Assembly (NCBI GenBank): GCA_035935115.1
Contig: DASYXK010000021.1
Location: forward strand, 1-64,000
DNA length: 64,000 bases
Direction: 5' to 3'
Source of the DNA: TA-20 sp035935115
GTDB lineage: Archaea; Thermoproteota; Nitrososphaeria; Nitrososphaerales; Nitrosopumilaceae
Below are positions 16,878 through 25,805 of the stretch, one piece after another (the first letter of the stretch is position 1; each line of letters opens with the position of its first letter). The notes beneath the pieces are model-generated. The model searched no databases. It had not been told where the DNA came from and saw only the letters and a program-made list of their open reading frames with translations. The position numbers and the translations under genes are program-made.

Positions 16878-18137
16878 TTGACTGATATTTTAGTTGTAGG
16901 TTCTGGCGGAAGAGAACATGCACTTGGATGGAAACTGTCTCAAAGTGATAAGGTGGGCAAAGTTTACTATGCCCCAGGCAATGGTGGAACATCAAACAAT
17001 GTATCCATACCAGTAGATGACATTGATGGACTGGCAGAATTTGCATCTGGGAATGATTGTCTGACAGTTGTGGGACCTGAAACTCCGCTTTCTATGGGTA
17101 TAGTTGATGAATTTACAAATAAAGGCTTGCGAATATTTGGGCCAACAAAAAAAGCTGCGCAGCTTGAATCAAGTAAAACATGGGCAAAAAACTTTATGAA
17201 AAAACATGACATCCTTACTGCACGATTTGAGATTTTCGATGATGCAAAAAAGGCAAAAGAATATGCAAAATCAGTTGATTATAATCTGGTAGTAAAAGCA
17301 GATGGTCTTGCAGCAGGAAAGGGCGTGATTGTTTGTAATGATTATACCGAAGCAGTATCTGCAATAGATAAAATGCTGGTTGAGAAAAGCTTTGGCACTG
17401 CGGGCTCTAAAATTATTTTAGAGGAAAGAATTGACGGAATAGAAGCATCATACATTGCACTCTCTGATGGTACTGTAGCAATTCCCATGGCCACAAGCCA
17501 GGATCATAAAAGAATATTTAACAACGACAAAGGCCCAAACACTGGGGGGATGGGTGCCTATTCTCCAACTCCTGTGATTAATGATTCAATGGCAGAGCAA
17601 ATTCAAAAAGATGTAATCGATAAAACTGTGGAATCCATGAAAGACGACGGCATTCCATTCAAGGGATTTTTGTACGCCGGAATTATGCTAAAAAACGACA
17701 GGCCATATGTTTTGGAATATAATGCAAGGATGGGCGATCCTGAATGTCAACCCATCATGATGAGAATGGAATCAGATTTGTATGATTATGTAAACGCAAG
17801 CATTGATGGAACGTTATCACAACTGCCGCCTATGTCATGGAAGAAACAAAGTGCAGTCTGTGTCGTGATATCATCAAAGGGATACCCTGATTCCTATCCA
17901 AAAAACGAGGAAATATCAGGTCTAGACATGCAAGACAAAAACTCTGTAATATTTCATGCAGGAACCATACGAGATAACAACAAAGTTCTAACTAGTGGAG
18001 GCAGGGTGCTTGGAGTAACTGCACTTGGGGACACACTACAAACTGCAATCTCTAATGCATATTTGAGAGTTAAAGAAATATCTTGGCCAGCCAAATATTA
18101 TAGAACAGACATAGGAAAAAAAGGCCTCATGTCTTAA
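16878..18137 (+). CDS. purD: Phosphoribosylamine-glycine ligase (GAR synthetase)
   Basis: Second step of purine synthesis: ATP-dependent joining of phosphoribosylamine and glycine. The 419-residue length is normal. Visible: N-domain ILVVGSGGREHALGWKLSQS, VVGPETPLSMGIVDEF, the ATP-grasp segment VVKADGLAAGKGVIVCNDY, Mg-binding NTGGMGAYSPTP, and FKGFLYAGIM then EYNARMGDPECQPI. The start is TTG 16878, giving the typical TDILVVGSGG N-terminus; the short leader suggests near-leaderless transcription. Cytoplasmic. purN and purS lie elsewhere in the window, so the pathway is dispersed. The upstream gap 16610-16877 holds no convincing gene. Confidence 0.97.
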   Translation: MTDILVVGSGGREHALGWKLSQSDKVGKVYYAPGNGGTSNNVSIPVDDIDGLAEFASGNDCLTVVGPETPLSMGIVDEFTNKGLRIFGPTKKAAQLESSKTWAKNFMKKHDILTARFEIFDDAKKAKEYAKSVDYNLVVKADGLAAGKGVIVCNDYTEAVSAIDKMLVEKSFGTAGSKIILEERIDGIEASYIALSDGTVAIPMATSQDHKRIFNNDKGPNTGGMGAYSPTPVINDSMAEQIQKDVIDKTVESMKDDGIPFKGFLYAGIMLKNDRPYVLEYNARMGDPECQPIMMRMESDLYDYVNASIDGTLSQLPPMSWKKQSAVCVVISSKGYPDSYPKNEEISGLDMQDKNSVIFHAGTIRDNNKVLTSGGRVLGVTALGDTLQTAISNAYLRVKEISWPAKYYRTDIGKKGLMS

Positions 18138-18180
18138 TTGAAAGATTATTGTCCTAGTGTCAAACTGGTAATTCAAATCC

Positions 18181-18249
18181 CTTATGGGTTCTAAACTTGT
18201 ATTGTACCCATCAAAGATATCGTTATGGGTCTAAAATAAGACAATGATG
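18181..18249 (+). repeat. Dispersed element R1, tandem copies 5a and 5b
   Basis: TTATGGGTTCTAAACTTGTA (5a) is followed by TTATGGGTCTAAAATAAGAC (5b, ending ACAATGATG). Between them ACCCAT (18206-18211) can pair with ATGGGT (18225-18230). Located in the 277-base gap between purD and the secreted-protein cassette; I see no gene in that gap. Confidence 0.55.
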
Positions 18250-18414
18250 AATAACCTAGTCCCATGGGATCATGGAATTTTTTTGTGATGTAAATTCCTC
18301 TTTCTGTCTTTCAAGTGGGTCTTCTGCAGTTTTATCAAGGTCGAGAAATTTGAGATAGAACTTTTTTCCAAACCTCTTTTATAGAAAGGCTGTAACAGAT
18401 GTGCCGCATACAGT

Positions 18415-19449
18415 ATGATAAATACAATGAACACAAAAATATTTGGAGGACTATACCTTCTTGTCTTGATTGCTGGCAGTGGCAGTCTTGCATTAGAGCA
18501 TTCTGCTTCTGCACAGCTCTCTACATCTAATTCAGACACGAAGAAAACGGATCCACAGAAGACAAGAGTTGTAGACAAATCTCAGAATGTGAAAGCAAAA
18601 GAGACTGCAAAACAAACAAGTGATGCAAGAGAGGCAAAACCAGCAAAGACAGCTGGATTAAACTATACCATGCCTAGAAAAGATAAAGCCAGCGACATCC
18701 TCAGTGCTATCATAAATATAGAAGGTAAGAAAGAGACAGTAAACATCCAATTATCTAGGGTACTTTTCAAGGTCAACCCGCATTATGACAGGGACGGCGA
18801 AGTCACAAGTTTGGATATGACGCTAAGACCAGAAATGTATGATCTATATAAAAAAATTGGATTTGCAGAAAAATCCAAGAAAACTGTCTTTGTCTATCCC
18901 ATATTTACACAGGCGGCATACGATAACAATGGTTTTTATGATTACTATAAAAAAAGATGCGACACAAAATGTTTGACTCTAAATATTCCAACAAAATTCC
19001 AAAACACGTATACGGCTAGCGGTACGGCAGGTCTGGTTTTAAAACTACTCAATTATTCCCATATCACGGATATCGAAGTAGACAAAAATCCAGATATTTT
19101 AAAAAAATATGATAAAATAATAATATTACATAATGAGTATGTTACAAAAAAAGAATTTGACGCAATAACGCACCACCCAAATGTAGTATACCTGTATCCA
19201 AATGCACTTTACGCTGAAGTCAAGACTGACTACAACAAAAACACAATTATACTTGTCAGAGGACATGGTTATCCATCTATAAATATGGCAAATGGATTTG
19301 GCTGGAAATACGACAACTCAAAGCTTGAATATGATGTAAAATGTGAAAACTGGAAATTTTACAAAATCGGCAATGGCAAGATGTTAAATTGTTATCCAGA
19401 GATTGCCATAGCTTCTGACCAGTTATTGTTAGGTGCAATAAAGAATTGA
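18415..19449 (+). CDS. Secreted protein of the triplicated family, copy 2
   Basis: 344 residues. Signal peptide about 1-32 (GGLYLLVLIAGSGSLALEHS), a Lys/Thr/Ser-rich spacer to about 90, then the family core with FAEKSKKTVFVYPIFTQAAY, CDTKC, ITDIEVDKNPDILKKY, IILHNEYVTKKEFDAI, YLYPNALYAEVKTDY and MLNCYPE. From base 18721 to the stop it matches 56645-57373 without indels and with only about twenty base changes, while the N-terminal parts differ, which suggests gene conversion or recent partial duplication. It lacks the C-terminal extension of copy 1. Its TGA overlaps the ATG of the fibronectin-domain gene, so the two form a translationally coupled pair. Function unknown. Confidence 0.82.
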   Translation: MINTMNTKIFGGLYLLVLIAGSGSLALEHSASAQLSTSNSDTKKTDPQKTRVVDKSQNVKAKETAKQTSDAREAKPAKTAGLNYTMPRKDKASDILSAIINIEGKKETVNIQLSRVLFKVNPHYDRDGEVTSLDMTLRPEMYDLYKKIGFAEKSKKTVFVYPIFTQAAYDNNGFYDYYKKRCDTKCLTLNIPTKFQNTYTASGTAGLVLKLLNYSHITDIEVDKNPDILKKYDKIIILHNEYVTKKEFDAITHHPNVVYLYPNALYAEVKTDYNKNTIILVRGHGYPSINMANGFGWKYDNSKLEYDVKCENWKFYKIGNGKMLNCYPEIAIASDQLLLGAIKN

Positions 19450-21749
19450 TGCCTAAATCCTGTAATAATAGTAGTCATGTTTGTGCTAATCAATCTAAAA
19501 AATTCTTGTTATTAGTTACAGTGTTGTCAGTGAGCATTATTTTTATTTTTGGCCCCCAAGCAATAGCACAAGCTCCACCTGCCACAGCACCAGCAGCACC
19601 AACAGGACTGACATCTACTGCAGTGTCATCAGCTCAGATCAACCTATCCTGGACTGCTTCATCAACAGGCGGTTCTCCAATCACAGGATACAAAATTGAA
19701 TACAAGATTGGTTCTGGCGCTTACTCAGTTCTTGCTGCAAACACAGCTAACACAACCACTTCATATTCACATACAGGTCTGACAGCTAGCACAGCTTACA
19801 CTTACAGAGTCTCTGCCATAAACTCAATTGGTACTGGTACCACATCAGCTGAGGCAACTGCAACAACACAAGCTCCACCTGCCACAGCACCAGCAGCACC
19901 AACAGGACTGACATCTACTGCAGTGTCATCAGCTCAGATCAATCTGTCCTGGACTGCTCCTAGCAACGGTGGCTCTCCAATCACAGGATACAAAATTGAA
20001 TACAAGATTGGTTCTGGCGCTTACTCAGTTCTTGCTGCAAACACAGCTAACACAACCACTTCATATTCACATACAGGTCTGATTCCATCTACAGCTTATA
20101 CCTACAGAGTCTCTGCCATTAATGCAATAGGTACCAGTACTCCATCAACTGAAGCATCTGCAACAACACAGGCACTAGCAACTGTACCAGCAGCACCAAC
20201 AGGACTAACAGCTACTGCAGTCTCTACTACTAGGATCAATCTGTCCTGGACTGCTCCATCAACCGGCGGTTCTCCAATCACAGGTTACAAGATCGAAATA
20301 AAAATCCCTCCAGGTGATTATACCATTTTAGCTGCAAATACGGCAAACACTACCACATCATACTCTCACGCAGGTCTGACAACCGGTAAAACCTACATCT
20401 ACAGAGTCTCTGCCATAAACTCGATTGGTACTGGTACTCCATCAGCAGAAGTATCAGCAATAGCAGCCACACTACCAAATCCACCAACAGGACTAACAGC
20501 TACTGCAGTTTCTACTACTGGGATCAACCTATACTGGACTGCTCCTAACAACGGTGGCTCTCCAATCACAGGATACAAAATTGAATACAAGATTGGTTCT
20601 GGCGCTTACTCAGTTCTTGCTGCAAACACAGCTAACACAACAGTCTCCTATTCATATACCGGTCTTAAAGGTAACACAACTTACACTTACAGAGTCTCTG
20701 CCATAAACTCAGTTGGTACTGGTACCACATCAGCTGAGGCAACAGCAACAACACCAACCTCAGTACCAAATCCACCAGCAGGACTGACAGCTACTGCAGT
20801 CTCCACTAGAATCAATCTGTCCTGGACTGCTCCATCAAACACAGGTGGTTTACCAATCACAGGTTACAAGATTGAAAAGAAGGTATCGGAGGGTGCTTAC
20901 CAAACAATAGTAAAAAATACAGGCAATGCAACCACATCCTATTTCATCAATGGTTTGACTGCTGGTACTACATACACTTTCGTGGTCTCCGCCATAAACT
21001 CAATTGGTACGAGTAATCCATCAAAAGAAGCTTCAGCAACAACGCCAACAACCACAGTACCTAATCCTCCAACCACAGTACCCAATCCTCCAACCACTGT
21101 ACCCAATCCACCAACTACGACACCCAGCCCACCCACTGATCTTACTGCAACTGGAAAAGAAAATGATAACGAAATCAATAATGTCAAGGCTACACATACT
21201 AAAACAAAAAGCGATGACTTTGACATCAACGACGCAAAAAAGAAAAATACTATAATTGCAGAAGTTAATATCAACAATGAAAATATAGATGCTCATTCAC
21301 TTGTTAGTAACTTTACAATCAATACCGAACACTCAACAAAAGACACTGTCTCCATCGCAGTCAGTGCCACAAACCAGACTGGTCCTAAAGTGGTACTCGT
21401 AAATCTGAATAGTACTGATATTAACGTGGCAAACGTAAAATACATGGATATAAAATATGACGGAAACAAAATAGCACCAGCAGCTAACGTGACGGCCATA
21501 TTACATCCTACAAATTCTGACCAGCCTTACTATGCCATACTTGTTACACAAAGTGGTGCACAGATACTTATTTTGATTCCTCACTTTTCTACACACATTA
21601 TTACAATTGGTACAATTTCCAAAATTATGCCATCGATTGTACCTGAATTCAATACAATAGCAATGCTGGTGCTAACATTATCATTACTGTTAATAATTGG
21701 ATTTAGTGTAACGGTAAGGGGACAGAGATCATTATTTAAAAAGAACTAG
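19449..21749 (+). CDS. Surface protein with five fibronectin type III domains and VPEF C-terminal anchor
   Basis: 766 residues from ATG 19449 (TTG 19446 also possible). Signal peptide about 18-40. Five FN3 domains of about 95-100 residues follow (roughly 45-140, 145-240, 245-340, 345-435, 440-530), each with AAPTGLT or PPTGLT, INLSWTAP, GSPITGYKIE and TYTYRVSAINSIGT. Then come a PNPPTTV repeat stretch (about 535-560) and a globular domain homologous to the C-terminus of the protein at 9085. It ends VPEFNTIAMLVLTLSLLLII plus basic residues. Domains 1 and 2 are nearly identical in DNA at a 300-base period, marking recent duplication. Probably adhesion or S-layer-associated; coupled to the upstream family gene. 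Confidence 0.9.
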   Translation: MPKSCNNSSHVCANQSKKFLLLVTVLSVSIIFIFGPQAIAQAPPATAPAAPTGLTSTAVSSAQINLSWTASSTGGSPITGYKIEYKIGSGAYSVLAANTANTTTSYSHTGLTASTAYTYRVSAINSIGTGTTSAEATATTQAPPATAPAAPTGLTSTAVSSAQINLSWTAPSNGGSPITGYKIEYKIGSGAYSVLAANTANTTTSYSHTGLIPSTAYTYRVSAINAIGTSTPSTEASATTQALATVPAAPTGLTATAVSTTRINLSWTAPSTGGSPITGYKIEIKIPPGDYTILAANTANTTTSYSHAGLTTGKTYIYRVSAINSIGTGTPSAEVSAIAATLPNPPTGLTATAVSTTGINLYWTAPNNGGSPITGYKIEYKIGSGAYSVLAANTANTTVSYSYTGLKGNTTYTYRVSAINSVGTGTTSAEATATTPTSVPNPPAGLTATAVSTRINLSWTAPSNTGGLPITGYKIEKKVSEGAYQTIVKNTGNATTSYFINGLTAGTTYTFVVSAINSIGTSNPSKEASATTPTTTVPNPPTTVPNPPTTVPNPPTTTPSPPTDLTATGKENDNEINNVKATHTKTKSDDFDINDAKKKNTIIAEVNINNENIDAHSLVSNFTINTEHSTKDTVSIAVSATNQTGPKVVLVNLNSTDINVANVKYMDIKYDGNKIAPAANVTAILHPTNSDQPYYAILVTQSGAQILILIPHFSTHIITIGTISKIMPSIVPEFNTIAMLVLTLSLLLIIGFSVTVRGQRSLFKKN

Positions 21750-21768
21750 GGTCTAAAATAGAACAATG
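21748..21768 (+). repeat. Dispersed element R1, copy 6
   Basis: AGGGTCTAAAATAGAACAAT begins inside the TAG stop of the fibronectin-domain gene. It matches the 18224 copy at most positions. Confidence 0.55.
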
Positions 21769-21828
21769 TTTAGGAAAAATATTCCATACTGACGTAAATA
21801 CTATGATCTGATAAACAATAGAGGCAGT

Positions 21829-22044
21829 TTGATAACACATCTAAGTCTAAGCCTTGATTCTAATAAGGCAAAGGAAATAGCAACAAGATTTCTTGAACAA
21901 CATTATTCAGTTCTTGAAATTAAACAGACTGTCTTAGAAAATGACATTTGGACAGTTACAGTATTACTTTCGTCTTCTAATGATCAAATGAGAAAAATCA
22001 GGATAGATGCAAAAACTGGAAAAATTATTGATTGGTCTAAGTGA
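21829..22044 (+). CDS. Small PepSY-like protein
   Basis: 71 residues from TTG 21829. One PepSY-like unit: a helix (DSNKAKEIATRFLEQHY), then strands with WTVTVLLSSSN, and the typical end RKIRIDAKTGKIIDW. PepSY domains inhibit or chaperone proteases or appear in small secreted proteins. No signal peptide here, so a cytoplasmic form or a mis-called start. Followed by a small conserved gene at 22103 on the same strand. Confidence 0.6.
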   Translation: MITHLSLSLDSNKAKEIATRFLEQHYSVLEIKQTVLENDIWTVTVLLSSSNDQMRKIRIDAKTGKIIDWSK

Positions 22045-22102
22045 AGAATATGCAACTTTTTCCAACTTTGGCAATAGTTAAAACTACAATTGTGATTGAG
22101 TT

Positions 22103-22414
22103 ATGATGGGGCAATTTGACGAACAACACAAAGTTGCACTAATATCATGCTTGGAAACAGTTTTGATGAGAAGAAGCAATACAAAGTATAACTTGGTTGT
22201 AGCCAAACTTAATTCTCACTATGACTGCAAGATTAGGGATTGTTACGAACATCCAGAATATTTGAGAACCATACTCAAAGATGTGTATACGGAAGATTAC
22301 AATTCTATCATAGACGAGATCAAATTACTACTAGATGACTTGGTTAATGAAGAAAAGATAACCAATTTTTTTAAAATTATGGAAGGTAGGAAAACATCCA
22401 TAATCCATCATTAA
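22103..22414 (+). CDS. Conserved thaumarchaeal small domain protein, paralogue 1 of 3
   Basis: 103 residues. Pattern: helix EQHKVALISCLETVLM, LVVAKLNSHYDCKIRDCYEH, PEYLRTILKDVYTEDY, then a helix IIDEIKLLLDDL. The block D-C-x-x-H-P-E-Y-L is shared with the proteins at 31895 and 52592. This matches a lineage-specific all-helical family (possibly the Nitrososphaera output domain group) that occurs in many copies in Thaumarchaeota. Role unknown; a signalling output or adaptor function would be inference. Confidence 0.68.
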   Translation: MMGQFDEQHKVALISCLETVLMRRSNTKYNLVVAKLNSHYDCKIRDCYEHPEYLRTILKDVYTEDYNSIIDEIKLLLDDLVNEEKITNFFKIMEGRKTSIIHH

Positions 22415-22680
22415 AGTGGAACTAAACTAACTGAGAAATTCCCCTAATGAGTATCTTTACCTTGAAATTTCATGAGTGTTGAATTAAGATCATGAATCTC
22501 TTAGTGGGGACCAGATCTTTTTTATTAAATTTGATCGCATTCTGACATATGTGATTTCTACATAATACTTATCAATTTATTTTCTGACAATAAATTAAAA
22601 CCAGAATTAGAACAAGATCTCTCTCCTAGCGCCTCAAGTTGTGCCTTTTAATTAGAAAAATTTTTACCAGTTGAAGGGTC

Positions 22681-23238
22681 TCATGTTTTGATTACTCTAT
22701 CTTCTGTAACTATGAAATTCATTTTAACATCATGTACATCATTAGAAAATGACTTGATTACCTGTTTTGCATAGGATAGTGCAATTGTTGTTGATTTTTT
22801 CCCATGCAGATATCTGTCATAGTATCCAAATCCGTATCCCAGCCTGAATCCGTCTTTTGATAGAGCAATTGCAGGGACAATTACGACATCTAGATGTTTT
22901 ACAATCTCGCATCTGTCTTTTGGTTCCATGACAGAAAAGTTTCCTTGTTCTAATTCTGAAAAACTTGAAATCTTTTTGAATACAAGATCATTTTTTACTA
23001 CTTTTGGCAGTGCAAGCTCTTTTCCTGCATTTAGTATTTCTTGCAGTATGTCCTGTGTGCGAACCTCGCTTCCTATGGAGTAATACCCGCCAATGGTTTT
23101 TGCATTCCTGTATGACTCTATCTTTCTTAGGTTGTCTTGAATCTCCTTGCTTGTAATTTTCATAAAGTCAAGTGACAATCCGTCACGTGCATCTAATAGC
23201 TGCTTTCGCAGCCTTGCTTTTTCAACGACTTGAGACAA
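22681..23238 (-). CDS. 5-formyltetrahydrofolate cyclo-ligase (MTHFS)
   Basis: 185 residues. Recognised from KARLRKQLLDARDGLS at the N-terminus, IGGYYSIGSEVRTQDIL, and the signature DGFRLGYGFGYYDRYL near residue 135-150. It uses ATP to convert 5-formyl-THF to methenyl-THF, returning folate to the one-carbon pool (in archaea the pterin carrier may differ). The start overlaps the end of folD by 17 bases, so the two C1 enzymes are translationally coupled. The 266-base gap upstream (22415-22680) contains no gene I can support. Confidence 0.92.
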   Translation of the reverse strand: MSQVVEKARLRKQLLDARDGLSLDFMKITSKEIQDNLRKIESYRNAKTIGGYYSIGSEVRTQDILQEILNAGKELALPKVVKNDLVFKKISSFSELEQGNFSVMEPKDRCEIVKHLDVVIVPAIALSKDGFRLGYGFGYYDRYLHGKKSTTIALSYAKQVIKSFSNDVHDVKMNFIVTEDRVIKT

Positions 23239-24091
23239 ATCCTTTACTAATTGAAGCAGCAGTGACAGTGTTCTTTAAAAGCATCGCTATTGTCATGGGC
23301 CCAACTCCTCCTGGAACAGGAGTTGCAAATGATGCTTTTTTGATTATATTTTCGTAATCTATATCACCTGCAAGCTTTCCATTTTCTCTGCTTGTTCCAA
23401 CATCAATTACTATTGCACCCTCTGGTACCATGTCTGCAGTTAGTGTAAATTTTGACCTGTCCCCTATTGCCGTAACTATGATATCAGCAGCAAGGCAGTG
23501 CTGTTTTAGGTTTTTAGTTTTGGAATGGCACGTGGTAACTGTGGCGTTTTTTTCAAGCATCATGTGGTATAGTGGTTTTCCTACCAAATGGCTCCTGTTT
23601 ATGATTACGACATTTTTGCCTGATAAATTGATTTTATAATAATCAAATAATTCCATTATTCCTAAAGGCGTGCATGGTTTGAGAATTGCTCTTCCTGATG
23701 ATAGCAATCCAACATTGTATGGTGTTAAACCATCAACATCCTTAATTGGTGAGATGCGTGATGTTGTTGAGAATTCATCTAGCTGTTTTGGTAATGGAAG
23801 CTGCACCAAGATTCCATGTATGGTATCATCTTTGTTTAGTAGATCAATTAATGCGTTCATTTCTATTTGGGAAAATGATTCTGGCAATCTATGATCTTTG
23901 GTTTGAATTCCTACCTCTGAGCATGCTTTTTGTTTGTTGGAAACATATGTCATTGAAGCTTGGTTTTCTCCAACCAATATAGTTGCAAGGCATGGGGTGA
24001 CTCCTTCTTCTCTTAGTACTTCTGCCGCTATTCTCACTCTATCTTTGACAGAATTTGCCACTGTAATGCCGTCTATTTTTTGTCCAGTCAA
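23222..24091 (-). CDS. folD: Methylenetetrahydrofolate dehydrogenase / methenyl-THF cyclohydrolase
   Basis: 289 residues, normal length for FolD. Catalytic Tyr49 and Lys53 in MTYVSNKQKACSEVG, QLPLPKQLD, ISPIKDVDGLTPYN, CTPLGIMEL, and the Rossmann signature VIINRSHLVGKPL (Asn replaces the usual Gly before Arg-Ser). The end reads VIDVGTSRENGKLAGDIDY, then PVPGGVGPMTIAML. It interconverts methylene-, methenyl- and formyl-tetrahydrofolate using NAD(P). First gene of a two-gene unit with the cyclo-ligase. Confidence 0.97.
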   Translation of the reverse strand: MTGQKIDGITVANSVKDRVRIAAEVLREEGVTPCLATILVGENQASMTYVSNKQKACSEVGIQTKDHRLPESFSQIEMNALIDLLNKDDTIHGILVQLPLPKQLDEFSTTSRISPIKDVDGLTPYNVGLLSSGRAILKPCTPLGIMELFDYYKINLSGKNVVIINRSHLVGKPLYHMMLEKNATVTTCHSKTKNLKQHCLAADIIVTAIGDRSKFTLTADMVPEGAIVIDVGTSRENGKLAGDIDYENIIKKASFATPVPGGVGPMTIAMLLKNTVTAASISKGFVSSR

Positions 24092-24173
24092 TAGCTTGTG
24101 TTACGTTTTAGGATATTTAATCCTTGGAGGGTTAATTATCTATAGAAACTATGCAGAACTAGGCAGTTTTTTC

Positions 24174-24743
24174 TTATGAGGATGAATTGGCCTTTATGCC
24201 TCTATACTCATATAATGTCAACAAGTCGGGAAGATCATAAAATAATGAATTGATTATTCTCTGTCTATCATCAATAGGTAGCATCGTAATTTTTTCTTTG
24301 ATCATATTCGAAATGCGTTCTTTTGCCTTCTCAATGTTATCTAGTCTATTTTTATCAAAACTAACATATTCTGCATGCAATCGTGCAACATTGAGCTCCT
24401 TAATTTTGCGAAAAGCTAGTCTCACATAATTTCCTATCACTAGCATTTTTTCATCCCAAGGTAGATCCTTTGCCTTTAATTCATCTTCTATGAGTTTCAA
24501 ATCTCTGGTGAGGCGACCGAAGTTTTCTTCAAAATCAATCTGAACCATACAGTATTGCCGCTGATTCCTAGAATCTGTATGCGTGATTGTGATTAAATTT
24601 TCTTTCTTCATTTCTTTAAGACACCTAACCAATGTAGTTGTATGAAAGTCACCTTTGAGAAGTAATTTATTAAAACCAGTAAAACATCCATTATTTGACT
24701 TGAGAATTTCTAGGATCTCAGTTTTATAGCTTCTAATTTTCAT
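24174..24743 (-). CDS. Winged-helix regulator, divergent partner of 24808
   Basis: 189 residues. N-terminal winged helix: YKTEILEILKSNNGCFTGFN, FHTTTLVRCLKEMKKENLIT (recognition helix), then a wing ITHTDSRNQRQYCMVQI. The rest is a long helical region, probably dimerisation, with no ligand motif that I recognise. It reads away from the gene at 24808 across 64 bases that carry an extended palindrome (24758-24780), the likely binding site of one or both proteins. Starts the accessory region that runs to about 30.7 kb. Confidence 0.65.
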   Translation of the reverse strand: MKIRSYKTEILEILKSNNGCFTGFNKLLLKGDFHTTTLVRCLKEMKKENLITITHTDSRNQRQYCMVQIDFEENFGRLTRDLKLIEDELKAKDLPWDEKMLVIGNYVRLAFRKIKELNVARLHAEYVSFDKNRLDNIEKAKERISNMIKEKITMLPIDDRQRIINSLFYDLPDLLTLYEYRGIKANSSS

Positions 24744-24757
24744 CGTATCACTACAGG

Positions 24758-24780
24758 AGTACTACGTTATACGTAATACT
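24758..24780. promoter_or_regulatory. Extended palindrome in divergent promoter (operator candidate)
   Basis: AGTA-C-TACGT-TAT-ACGTA-A-TACT: two nested inverted-repeat arms around a TAT centre, one mismatch in 23 bases. A TATA-like TTAATATTTAT follows at about 24780-24790, roughly 20-28 bases before the ATG at 24808. The palindrome overlaps the divergent promoters of two DNA-binding-type genes. Confidence 0.6.
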
Positions 24781-24807
24781 TAATATTTATGATGGATAAA
24801 TACTTCC

Positions 24808-25440
24808 ATGAAAGTAAAAAAAGATGAACCAAACGATCACATCTCAATACCTGACAATGGACTCCCTTTGGTATCAGATGAATTTATAAAACAAAATCAA
24901 AAATTGAATTCTAAGACTCACAAGAAAGGTGGACCATATACTCAAACTCAACGAGACCAACGAAGACAAGAAGTGTATAGATTGCATTTTGATTACCGAT
25001 ATTCGGCAAAAAAGATTTCAGAATTAATGAAGGTTAACCGTAACACTGTAAATGGTGATGTAGATTACTGGTACTCAAAAATTTATAAAAATACAAATAT
25101 CTTCGATCCAGAAGATGCGATAATTTTCAATCTAGAAAGATTAGAAATTCAATGCTCTAGGCTGCGAGAACAACTTGATAAAACAAAATCATTTCAAGAA
25201 AAATTAGCATTAGAGCGAATGATGTATGATGTTGATTGTAAGATTTTACATACCTATACCAAAGTGGCAGAATCTAAAAAAAGAGCATACGATATTTCTA
25301 TTGAGAGATTGAATGAATGGATGAAAGATAATGATAAACCTGAACGCTATATGACATTATTTGATAAAATATCAGTATCTGAAAAGGCTTACAAAAAAAT
25401 CAACAAGATGATCAAAGAAGATAGACTTCAAACTCACTAA
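24808..25440 (+). CDS. Helix-turn-helix protein with coiled coil
   Basis: 210 residues. A basic linker to about 45, then an HTH of the resolvase/terminase-small-subunit kind: QTQRDQRRQEVYRLHFDYRY, SAKKISELMKVNRNTVNGDV (helix-turn-helix), DYWYSKIY. A helical coiled coil follows (NLERLEIQCSRLREQLDKTK), with a C-terminal helical end. The HTH plus coiled coil resembles small proteins of integrated elements in Thaumarchaeota. No catalytic residues. Divergent from the winged-helix gene and sharing its palindrome. Confidence 0.65.
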   Translation: MKVKKDEPNDHISIPDNGLPLVSDEFIKQNQKLNSKTHKKGGPYTQTQRDQRRQEVYRLHFDYRYSAKKISELMKVNRNTVNGDVDYWYSKIYKNTNIFDPEDAIIFNLERLEIQCSRLREQLDKTKSFQEKLALERMMYDVDCKILHTYTKVAESKKRAYDISIERLNEWMKDNDKPERYMTLFDKISVSEKAYKKINKMIKEDRLQTH

Positions 25441-25468
25441 GATATTTTTGTTTATTTTATGAAAATAA

Positions 25469-25494
25469 TGGATCCAAAATAAGAACCATGATCG
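25469..25494 (+). repeat. Dispersed element R1, copy 7
   Basis: TGGATCCAAAATAAGAACCA then TGATCG, 29 bases after the stop of the HTH gene. Confidence 0.5.
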
Positions 25495-25497
25495 TAA

Positions 25498-25517
25498 CTG
25501 GGTCCCAACAAACCCAG
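25498..25517 (+). terminator. Small hairpin after R1
   Basis: CTGGGT (25498-25503) pairs with ACCCAG (25512-25517) across an 8-base loop. No T-run follows, so a terminator role is uncertain. Confidence 0.3.
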
Positions 25518-25573
25518 ATAGAAAGTGATAACAAATGGAAAACCTTGATTGAGAATGCTTCTAAACAGACAAA

Positions 25574-25714
25574 CTAATTGTGAGATTTTTTTAATTTTGA
25601 AACTGCATATTCAAATCCATGTGATCTACTAGAGAAGATTTTTTCCTTGATTTGTTGGTCTATCCAGTTTACAAGTTCTTCATCAACACTAATGGTAAGC
25701 TTCAACTTTGCCAA
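25574..25714 (-). CDS. Ribbon-helix-helix (CopG-like) mini regulator
   Basis: A 46-residue protein from TTG 25714. LKLTISVDEELVNWIDQQIK then SRSHGFEYAVSKLKK fits the RHH fold: an N-terminal beta ribbon with alternating basic residues (K-L-K-L-T-I-S-V), helix 1, a turn with SSRSHGF, and helix 2. RHH dimers bind DNA and often regulate antitoxin or plasmid-type genes; no toxin is adjacent. Convergent with the HTH gene and divergent from the secreted protein at 25806. Confidence 0.6.
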   Translation of the reverse strand: MAKLKLTISVDEELVNWIDQQIKEKIFSSRSHGFEYAVSKLKKSHN

Positions 25715-25805
25715 TAGTATGACTAGGTAACACCGATTCATTTAACTAGGGGTATTACGATGCCTTACTTGGTAAGGGAACATAATACAAAAGAGTGGTA
25801 AGAAA

